Part shown: positions 58,369 through 64,000 of the stretch, piece after piece
Layout of the letters: each line of letters starts with the position of its first letter
How positions within the stretch are numbered: the stretch's first letter is position 1
Source: Nitrososphaerales archaeon
GTDB lineage: Archaea > Thermoproteota > Nitrososphaeria > Nitrososphaerales > Gagatemarchaeaceae
DNA length: 64,000 nt
Direction of reading: 5' to 3'
Assembly: GCA_030038395.1 (NCBI GenBank)
Contig: JASHOZ010000064.1
Span: 1-64,000 of the forward strand
The notes under the pieces: generated by a model
The model's database searches: none
What the model saw: only the letters and a program-made list of their open reading frames with translations
What the model was told of the DNA's origin: nothing
Program-made: the position numbers and the translations under genes

Positions 58369-59002
58369 TTTCTTTGTTCTCCTCTCCCTTCACGTCCTCC
58401 TTGAACTGGAAGTCTGACGGGAGTGCGTCCTTCAGTGCAATCTTTACCTTCACTCCGAACAGGCCGAGTTTGAGCAGCACGTCGGTCGTCGCCTCGCTTA
58501 CGACCCTATCCGCCGTCTCCCCACTCTTCGGTACCACGCCCGCGCGGTACTTCTCGCCGTGGGACCTGTCGCTGCGGAGTTTGCCCGCAATCGAGATCTC
58601 GACTCCGGCGGCGCCGGCGTTCATTATGTTGTTGACCGACCACATCGCGGCCCTCCTAAACGCGGTGCCTCGTGCCGCAATCTGGGCGACCCTTGCAGCC
58701 ATGATCCGCGCGTTCAGCTCTGGGCGCTCGACCTCGGTGACGGCTATCTGCGGGTTGGAGAGCTTGAACCTCGCGGCGACCTTGTCCGTCAGGTCCTTGA
58801 TCCCCGTCCCGCGCCTCCCGATGGCGAGGCCTGGGCGTGCCACGTACACCTTCAGCGTGACTCCCACCGGCGAGTTCTGGACTTCGAGCCCGCCGTACCC
58901 GGCGTCTCTCAGCTCGGTCTCAAAGAACTCGTCGAGCTCGGCGAAGGACCTGCTGGTTGACAGTATCGAACGGATGGACGTCTGTTGCTGCTGGACGGAC
59001 AT
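58325..59002 (-). CDS. rps3: Ribosomal protein uS3
   Basis: A 225-residue small-subunit protein. ELDEFFETELRDAGYGGLEV, the KH domain with VYVARPGLAIGRRGTGIKDL, and GVEISIAGKLRSDRSHGEKY are uS3. The C-terminus is an acidic, Gln-rich tail that overlaps L29. Confidence 0.97.
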   Translation of the reverse strand: MSVQQQQTSIRSILSTSRSFAELDEFFETELRDAGYGGLEVQNSPVGVTLKVYVARPGLAIGRRGTGIKDLTDKVAARFKLSNPQIAVTEVERPELNARIMAARVAQIAARGTAFRRAAMWSVNNIMNAGAAGVEISIAGKLRSDRSHGEKYRAGVVPKSGETADRVVSEATTDVLLKLGLFGVKVKIALKDALPSDFQFKEDVKGEENKENDPTQGERAQESGR

Positions 59003-59005
59003 CGC

Positions 59006-59467
59006 CTAGACTTCCTTGCCCACGAGTTCGATGTGGACGAGCTGATGGAAGTTGGGGGAGCTGCGCCCCATGGCCCTGGGGACGTAGTCCTTGATCGTCC
59101 TGCCTGCGTAACCTGCCGCGTGTATTATCTTCACCCTCTCGGGGTCTAGGCCCTTGAACTCGGCATTCCCCTGGAGATTCTGCAGTACCTGCAGATACGC
59201 CCGGGCGGCCCTGACCGGGTACGAACCGGTGGGAAAGCCCTGCAGCTCGCTCCTATGGCCGACCTTGAGTTTGTGCCTCCTGAAGGCAATCGGCATCTTC
59301 TTCTCCTCGACCTTCTCGAGGAGCTCGACGGCCTTCGGGACGGTAAGCCCCCTGATTGTGACCGCTATCTCGCGAGCCGCCTTCGGGGATACGTTCGCCT
59401 CCCTCCCGCTGGCCCTGACGTGAACCGCGGGGTCGAAACCCTCGAAACTGTAGCCGTAGTGAGGCAC
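59006..59467 (-). CDS. rpl22: Ribosomal protein uL22
   Basis: A 153-residue large-subunit protein. YSFEGFDPAVHVRASGREAN, VSPKAAREIAVTIRGLTVPK, AIVELLE-type helix and PRAMGRSSPNFHQLVHIELV are archaeal L22. It is the first gene of this operon: the usual upstream genes S19, L2, L23, L4 and L3 are absent and sdhA runs the other way. A TATA-like CTTTTAAC at 59506-59513 precedes ATG 59467 by about 42 nt. Confidence 0.96.
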   Translation of the reverse strand: MPHYGYSFEGFDPAVHVRASGREANVSPKAAREIAVTIRGLTVPKAVELLEKVEEKKMPIAFRRHKLKVGHRSELQGFPTGSYPVRAARAYLQVLQNLQGNAEFKGLDPERVKIIHAAGYAGRTIKDYVPRAMGRSSPNFHQLVHIELVGKEV

Positions 59468-59505
59468 TTTATCCCTCTCGTGGACTTTCGCGCTCCTTCA
59501 GTGCC

Positions 59506-59513
59506 GTTAAAAG
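59506..59513 (-). promoter_or_regulatory. TATA box of L22-led ribosomal operon
   Basis: CTTTTAAC on the minus strand, about 42 nt before ATG 59467. It supports transcription starting at L22 rather than from an upstream S10-type operon. Confidence 0.5.
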
Positions 59514-59596
59514 CTTTGTGAAGTGTTGGCGGCTTTTGCGCGTCCGAGGACGACATGCGACCGGCCCCGACTCGGCCTCCGGCGTTCGCATCAAAG

Positions 59597-59604
59597 TTAT
59601 AATG
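59597..59604 (+). promoter_or_regulatory. TATA box of sdhA
   Basis: TTATAATG, about 43 nt before the TTG at 59643. A transcript starting about 28 nt downstream would carry a leader of about 15 nt. Confidence 0.5.
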
Positions 59605-59642
59605 CCGAAATCGAGGGTTCGCCGCAGCGGTCGAGTCGCGCG

Positions 59643-61397
59643 TTGTGGCAACCCGGGGAACGTGGCCCCGAAACAGAAACTCTGGACAGGACGTACTCCG
59701 CGAAGCCTTGCGACGTGCTCATCGTGGGGGCCGGCGGAGCGGGCCTCCGCGCAGCCATCGAAGCCTACGACAAGGGGGCGGCGGCGCTGGTGGTGTGTAA
59801 GTCGCTCCTCGGGAAGGCGCATACGGTCATGGCGGAAGGGGGGATTGCGGCAGCGCTGGGCGACGTCGACCCTCAAGACTCCTGGGAGGTCCACTTCTCA
59901 GACACGATAGTCGAAGGGCAGCGCCTCAGCAACTGGCGGATGGCAGAGATCTTCGCGAAAGAGGCGATCGAAAGGGTATACGAGCTAGAGAGATACGGTG
60001 CCCTCTTCGACAGGACGAAGGAGGGGAAGATAAGCCAGCGGCCCTTCGGCGCGCACACCTACAGGCGACTGTGCCACATCGGAGACAGGACGGGCCTCGA
60101 GCTGATCAGGACGCTACAGGACCAGGTCATCAAGCGCGGGATTCCCTTCATGGACGAGGTCGCGCTCACGAGAATATTCAGGCACCCCGGCCACGGGCGC
60201 GCATCCGGTGCTCTGGGGATCGACATCAGAACGGGGAAGCTGGTCCTGTTTAGGGCCAAGGCGATAGTGCTCGCGACCGGAGGATGCGGAAGGGTCTATC
60301 AGGTGACATCGAATTCCTACGAGAGCACAGGGGACGGGATTGCGATGGCCTACAGGGCAGGAGCCGAGCTCATGGACATGGAGATGATACAGTTCCACCC
60401 CACTGGGATGATCTACCCGCCCGGTGTGAGGGGGATACTCGTCACAGAGGCTGTCCGCGGAGAGGGTGGGATACTGACGAACGCGCAGGGGGAGAGGTTC
60501 ATGACGAAGTACGACCCCAAGAGGATGGAACTGTCGGCGCGCGACGTCGTGGCCAGGTCAATCTACTCTGAGATTGTCGCAGGGAGGGGGACGAAGAACG
60601 GCGGCGTATACCTAGACGTCTCGCACAGGGGCGAAGAGTACATCAAGAACAAGCTCCCGAGCATGTACGACCAATTCATGGAGTTCGCAGGAATCGACAT
60701 CACCAGAGAGAAGATGGAGGTCGCACCGACCGTCCACTACCAGATGGGAGGCGTGCGCGTCGATCCAGAGACCTGTGAGAGCTCTGTCCAGGGGCTCTTC
60801 GCGGCGGGAGAAGTGGCGTGTGGGTTGCACGGCGGGAACAGGCTCGGAGGCAACTCTCTCTCAGACATAATGGTCTTCGGGAGGAGGGCAGGAGCGGCCG
60901 CTGCCGCCGCGGCCACGACAGCCCCACAGCCGAAGGTAGACGAGAAGGAGGTTGAGGCCGAGATAGACAGAGTATTGTCTCCATTCGCCCCCGGGTCTGG
61001 GGAGAACCCCCTCCAGCTGAAGGAGCAGATCGCCCGGAACATGTGGGAGCACGTCGGGATAGTGAGGGAAGAGGAATCGCTTCAGGCGGGCCTCGAAGAG
61101 GTCGGGCGCATGTCGGAGGCCGCCAGGGAGATGAGGGCGAGACCGGGGAGGACGTACAACCAGTCGTGGCTCGACGCGCTCCAAGTGTGGGACATGCTTC
61201 TCGGCTGCGAAGCGATCATCAGGTCGGCGCTAGAGAGGAAGGAGAGCAGGGGTGCGCACACTCGGTCAGACTACCCGGCCAAGGACCCGAAGTGGCTCGT
61301 AAACATAGTCACGGTGATGAAGGACGGTGCGATGGCTCATTTCCTCACCCCCGTGCCGAGACCCCCGCCCGAGCTCGAGGCGCTGATCAAGGAGTAG
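59643..61397 (+). CDS. sdhA: Succinate dehydrogenase/fumarate reductase flavoprotein
   Basis: A 584-residue FAD subunit. CDVLIVGAGGAGLRAAIEAY is the FAD-binding Rossmann motif; KAHTVMAEGGIAAALGD includes the covalent-flavin His region; QFHPTGMIYPPG, HYQMGGV and HGGNRLGGNSLSDIMVFGRR are active-site and FAD blocks. TTG 59643 is the first start after the TATA box; longer readings run through the promoter. It is followed by the iron-sulfur subunit after 6 nt. Confidence 0.93.
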   Translation: MWQPGERGPETETLDRTYSAKPCDVLIVGAGGAGLRAAIEAYDKGAAALVVCKSLLGKAHTVMAEGGIAAALGDVDPQDSWEVHFSDTIVEGQRLSNWRMAEIFAKEAIERVYELERYGALFDRTKEGKISQRPFGAHTYRRLCHIGDRTGLELIRTLQDQVIKRGIPFMDEVALTRIFRHPGHGRASGALGIDIRTGKLVLFRAKAIVLATGGCGRVYQVTSNSYESTGDGIAMAYRAGAELMDMEMIQFHPTGMIYPPGVRGILVTEAVRGEGGILTNAQGERFMTKYDPKRMELSARDVVARSIYSEIVAGRGTKNGGVYLDVSHRGEEYIKNKLPSMYDQFMEFAGIDITREKMEVAPTVHYQMGGVRVDPETCESSVQGLFAAGEVACGLHGGNRLGGNSLSDIMVFGRRAGAAAAAAATTAPQPKVDEKEVEAEIDRVLSPFAPGSGENPLQLKEQIARNMWEHVGIVREEESLQAGLEEVGRMSEAAREMRARPGRTYNQSWLDALQVWDMLLGCEAIIRSALERKESRGAHTRSDYPAKDPKWLVNIVTVMKDGAMAHFLTPVPRPPPELEALIKE

Positions 61398-61403
61398 CAT
61401 GGC

Positions 61404-62318
61404 ATGGCGCAGCAGACCGCGGCGGCGAGTGCGACGAAGGTGAGGCTGAAGATACTGCGCGGCGTGGGGTCCGACGCCGCGTCGGAGCGGTACGACACCT
61501 TCGAGGTCCCGCGGGAGGAAGGGATGGTGGTCCTCAACGCGATACACTACATCCAGACGAACATCGACCCTTCGCTCTCGGCCAGATGGAACTGCAAGGC
61601 CGCGAAGTGCGGCTCCTGCTCGGCCGAGATAAACGGGAGACCGAAGCTGATGTGCAAGACGCGGGTCGACAGCTTGGAGGGCGAGATCACCGTCGAGCCG
61701 ATGAAGGCGTTCCCGAGGATACGGGACCTAGTCACGGACGTGGAGGAGAACTGGAGGGTCGCCGCTATGATACCGCCCTTTACGCCGAGGGCTGACGCGT
61801 CGAAGGACTGGAGGTTCTTCCAGCGCGACGTCGAGAGGTCCAGGGAGTTCAGGCGCTGCATCGAGTGCTTTCTTTGCCAGGACGTGTGCCACGTAGTGAG
61901 GGAACACAAGGCGGACTACATAGGACCGAGATGGGTCGTCAAGGCGGCCTCGCTCGACATGCACCCGATGGACGGTCTCAACAGGGCGGACTTCATGAAG
62001 GACAAGGGCGGACTCGGCTACTGTAACATCACGAAGTGCTGTCAGGAGGTCTGCCCCGAGCACATCGTCATCACCGACGACGCGATAATCCCAGAGAAGG
62101 AGCGCGTAGTCGACCGAAGGTACGACCCTCTGCTGCTGCTCTACAGGAGGATGAGGAGAGCCAACCCGCTGCTGTGGCTCTACCAGAGGATGCCGAGGAG
62201 CCAGAAGCAGGTCGAGGCGGACACGAAGAGTGCGCTGAAGGTTGTCTTCTGGGGGCTCCTGCTCGCCCCATTCGTCATCGTGCCGCTGTATTACCTGTTC
62301 CTGTCGCTGTTAGGGTAG
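61404..62318 (+). CDS. sdhB: Succinate dehydrogenase/fumarate reductase iron-sulfur subunit, C-terminal membrane helix
   Basis: A 304-residue subunit. The 2Fe-2S ligands lie in CKAAKCGSCSAE plus the later MCKT Cys. CIECFLCQDVCHV and CNITKCCQEVCPE carry the ligands of the two other clusters. After the usual domain there is an extension of about 60 residues, a basic helix pair (LYRRMRRANPLLWLYQRMPR) and a hydrophobic helix VVFWGLLLAPFVIVPLYYLF. Most SdhB subunits lack such an anchor, so this may help to hold the complex at the membrane. The start is ATG 61404. Confidence 0.93.
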   Translation: MAQQTAAASATKVRLKILRGVGSDAASERYDTFEVPREEGMVVLNAIHYIQTNIDPSLSARWNCKAAKCGSCSAEINGRPKLMCKTRVDSLEGEITVEPMKAFPRIRDLVTDVEENWRVAAMIPPFTPRADASKDWRFFQRDVERSREFRRCIECFLCQDVCHVVREHKADYIGPRWVVKAASLDMHPMDGLNRADFMKDKGGLGYCNITKCCQEVCPEHIVITDDAIIPEKERVVDRRYDPLLLLYRRMRRANPLLWLYQRMPRSQKQVEADTKSALKVVFWGLLLAPFVIVPLYYLFLSLLG

Positions 62319-62336
62319 CGGAAGCGGCCTCGCGGA

Positions 62337-62516
62337 TTAGCGCACGGCCACCGACAGGACGAGAAGCGCGAACCCTACGATGACGATCGTCGCGATGGCA
62401 TCGGCGCCCGCGCCGGCCGCGCTGGCACCGATTGAGCCCAGCAGGATGACCGCAAGCCCCAGCAGGAAGACTGGGAACCTGGCCCTCTTCGGCATGCGCT
62501 CTTTGCTTCCGATCAC
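62337..62516 (-). CDS. Small two-helix membrane protein after the Sdh anchor
   Basis: A protein of 52 residues from ATG 62495, or 59 from the in-frame GTG 62516. It has two hydrophobic helices, RFPVFLLGLAVILLGSIG and IATIVIVGFALLVLSVAV, separated by an Ala/Gly-rich turn. The GTG lies 4 nt after the stop of the putative membrane-anchor gene, so it is probably cotranscribed with it. It could be a small subunit of the succinate dehydrogenase complex; that is inference from location only. Confidence 0.55.
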   Translation of the reverse strand: MIGSKERMPKRARFPVFLLGLAVILLGSIGASAAGAGADAIATIVIVGFALLVLSVAVR

Positions 62517-62520
62517 GGCT

Positions 62521-63222
62521 CTAGAACCTCAGTAGAGTCGTGTCAATCGGGAGGTGAGCCGAGAGTCCCCTGAGGTAGAGGTCCGTGAAGAATATCGTCA
62601 GCAGGCTGATCCACGCGAGAGCTTCATGGTGCTTGTTCAGCCAGCTCTGCCGGTCGTAGATATCCTTCCTTGCCCCGCCTCCAGCGACGCAGCTATAGCA
62701 GTCCACGTTCCCGCCGACGATGTGTCTGAAGGCATGGCACGACAGGGTCCAAGCGGTGAGCGCGAGGGCGTTGGCGAGGAGGAAGAGGCTCCCCAGCCTC
62801 AGGCTGTCAGCGAAAGCGAGGGAGTGGGCGAAGTCGTAGTAGAAGAACGGGAGGATGGCGAGCCCGGCGTAGAGGAAGTACCTGTGGAAGTTCTCCAACT
62901 GGAACACCCCGCTCCTCTCTCCCGTGTACTTCCGCGACACTGCGTCGCCTCTGTCCGGGTTCGCGCACCCGAGGGGGTGGTTGAACAGGTGCCTGTGGTA
63001 GTCCTTCCTGTACGCGTAGCATGTGAGTCTGAAGGCGCCTGGGAGCGGGACGATCAGGATCGTGGGGCTGTAGAAGGGGTCTATGTACCCCGAGAGCTGC
63101 GACACGGGGAACGTCATAAGCGCCCAGAAACCGACGACGAGTATCGCAATGAATGACCAGAGCCTCCAGTTGGGCTCGAGAAGCTCGTACGGCACGAGCC
63201 CCTTCCAGTCGAGCCTGGACAT
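62521..63222 (-). CDS. Probable succinate dehydrogenase membrane anchor
   Basis: A 233-residue protein with about five hydrophobic segments. FRLTCYAYRKDYHRHLFNHP, the following Asp/Arg-Lys-Tyr-Thr-Gly stretch and ENFHRYFLYAGLAILPFFYY resemble a family found beside SdhA/FrdA in Actinobacteria and archaea. Several His lie near membrane segments (FHRYF, LSCHAFRHIVGG) and could bind haem or quinone. CYSC near residue 172 is a CxxC pair. It is encoded convergently with sdhAB. A TATA-like CTTTTATCC at 63252-63260 gives it its own promoter after sufU. The assignment rests on context and weak resemblance. Confidence 0.65.
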   Translation of the reverse strand: MSRLDWKGLVPYELLEPNWRLWSFIAILVVGFWALMTFPVSQLSGYIDPFYSPTILIVPLPGAFRLTCYAYRKDYHRHLFNHPLGCANPDRGDAVSRKYTGERSGVFQLENFHRYFLYAGLAILPFFYYDFAHSLAFADSLRLGSLFLLANALALTAWTLSCHAFRHIVGGNVDCYSCVAGGGARKDIYDRQSWLNKHHEALAWISLLTIFFTDLYLRGLSAHLPIDTTLLRF

Positions 63223-63272
63223 CGCCGTCCTTCGCGCAGATCACCTCTGGATAAAAGCCCTTCCCGTACGAC

Positions 63273-63695
63273 TCAGCGAGTGGAGCCCAGAGCGTCAGGG
63301 TCGTCGTAGTGCGCCCCGAGGTACCCGTAGACGCCCGATTTCAGGACCTTCATCCCGAGGAGAGCGCACTTTATCCTAGAGGGCCCGAGCTCAGGGTTGC
63401 CCAGCATACGAAGAACGTCGTCCTTCGACAGTTCCTTGACCCACTCCAGCCGCTTTCCTTTGGCGAGCTCCGTCAGCATCGACGCCGATGCCACGCTTAT
63501 CGCGCACCCCTTCCCAACGAACTTGATCTCCTCGATCGTCGACCCGGGCCCGACGCGTACCTGCATCTCGACTTCGTCTCCGCAGAGCGGGTTGCTGTCC
63601 CTGGCGTCAACGTCGGGGTTGTCCATCTTGCCGAAGTTCCTAGGGTTCCTGTAGTAGTCAAGTATCGTCTCCCGATAGATGTCGGCGCTGCTCAT
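63273..63695 (-). CDS. sufU: SufU-type iron-sulfur scaffold/sulfur-transfer protein
   Basis: A 140-residue protein. YRETILDYYRNPRNFGKMDN, the three conserved Cys in NPLCGDEVEM, FVGKGCAISVASASMLTELA and IKCALLGMKVL, and the insertion between the second and third Cys match SufU. It accepts sulfur from SufS for Fe-S cluster assembly. ATG 63695 overlaps the sufS stop by 4 nt, so the pair is coupled. Clusters of SdhB and the Rieske ferredoxin are possible clients. Confidence 0.95.
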   Translation of the reverse strand: MSSADIYRETILDYYRNPRNFGKMDNPDVDARDSNPLCGDEVEMQVRVGPGSTIEEIKFVGKGCAISVASASMLTELAKGKRLEWVKELSKDDVLRMLGNPELGPSRIKCALLGMKVLKSGVYGYLGAHYDDPDALGSTR

Positions 63696-64000
63696 GCCCG
63701 AAAGATCCCCCTCGCCCTCTCGAGCGACGACTTCAGCGCGTCCACGTCATCGGTCGAGTTGTACACGTGGAAGCTCGCCCGGCACGTGGCGGCGACGCCC
63801 AGCCAGTTCATCAGCGGCTGTGCGCAGTGGTGCCCTGCGCGCACGGCGACTCCGTCGTCGTCCAAGATGGTCGCGAGGTCGTGAGGGTGGACGTCTGCGA
63901 GGTTGAATGAGATGACCCCGCCCTTACGAGATGGGTCCGTCGGCCCGAAGTGCGTCAAGCCTTTGACCCCGGCCAGAGTCTCGAGTGAGTACTTTACGAG
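63692..64000 (-). CDS. sufS: Cysteine desulfurase SufS, C-terminal part (cut by window edge)
   Basis: The frame is open to the end of the window, so only the last 102 residues are seen. GGVISFNLADVHPHDLATIL, VAVRAGHHCAQPLM (catalytic Cys loop) and RASFHVYNSTDDVDALKSSL match SufS. It removes sulfur from cysteine for SufU. The 5' end lies beyond position 64000. Confidence 0.93.
   Translation of the reverse strand, partial: LVKYSLETLAGVKGLTHFGPTDPSRKGGVISFNLADVHPHDLATILDDDGVAVRAGHHCAQPLMNWLGVAATCRASFHVYNSTDDVDALKSSLERARGIFRA

Noticed and set aside
1-64000. CRISPR array, insertion sequence, prophage or rRNA genes
   Set aside because: No regularly spaced repeats, transposase, integrase, phage or rRNA sequence seen; the intein is the only mobile element supported.

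Overview
The window is a gene-dense, GC-rich stretch of archaeal chromosome. Archaeal hallmarks are: archaeal-type ribosomal proteins and RNA polymerase subunits (RpoD, RpoN, RpoE', Spt4), aIF2-gamma and aIF5B, deoxyhypusine synthase, a mevalonate kinase/isopentenyl phosphate kinase pathway, GTP-dependent dephospho-CoA kinase, Cbf5, archaeal adenylate kinase, an EMC3-like DUF106 protein, intron-bearing tRNAs, and TATA boxes about 26-30 nt before many start codons. The SecY cluster lacks L14e and L34e, and tRNA genes carry several introns. This suggests a member of the Thaumarchaeota/Nitrososphaerota or a close TACK relative. The lineage is inference, and no ammonia-oxidation gene is present.

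Layout. 1-3.5 kb: tRNA-Tyr with two introns, two small membrane proteins, an OGG1-type DNA glycosylase and a class-III aminotransferase. 3.5-10 kb: superoxide dismutase and a pentose-phosphate block (transaldolase-like aldolase, split transketolase, ribulose-phosphate epimerase, and a divergent HldE-like kinase), then a sugar nucleotidyltransferase, a Rieske ferredoxin and an unknown HTH protein. 10-14 kb: a large surface protein with a coiled-coil stalk and membrane anchor, and two further envelope proteins. 14-21 kb: aIF2-gamma interrupted by a 640-residue intein, PIN protein, NAD synthetase, RpoE', Spt4, dephospho-CoA kinase, S24e and S27ae. 21-24 kb (minus): a nucleotidyltransferase-kinase fusion with a metalloprotease, an Lrp regulator, and S6e. 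24-35.5 kb (minus): aIF5B-Ndk-L24e-S28e-L7ae, then RpoD-L18e-L13-S9-RpoN-S2-Memo-MVK-IPK-prenyl synthase-GluRS.

35.6-45 kb: S13-S4-S11 (plus, divergent from RpoD), a winged-helix regulator facing GlmS across an operator-like region, deoxyhypusine synthase, and purine genes guaB-purA-purB. 45-46.3 kb: a frameshifted FkbM methyltransferase, a gene-free stretch with inverted repeats, and tRNA-Ser with two introns. 46.3-59.5 kb (minus): the long ribosomal/secretion operon L22-S3-L29-S17-L14-L24-S4e-L5-S14-S8-L6-L32e-L19e-L18-S5-L30-L15-SecY-Adk-DUF106-CMP kinase-Cbf5, followed by a membrane protein. 59.6-64 kb: succinate dehydrogenase/fumarate reductase subunits A and B, facing a probable membrane anchor and sufU/sufS (cut by the window edge).

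Most of the window is conserved core machinery. The less ordinary parts are the doubly split tRNAs, the P-loop intein, the nucleotidyltransferase-kinase/metalloprotease pair, the degenerate HldE-like kinase in a pentose-phosphate operon, the CTG start of uL15, a 35-codon coupled ORF between L29 and S17, and repeated CGACCAT sites between the winged-helix regulator and glmS.
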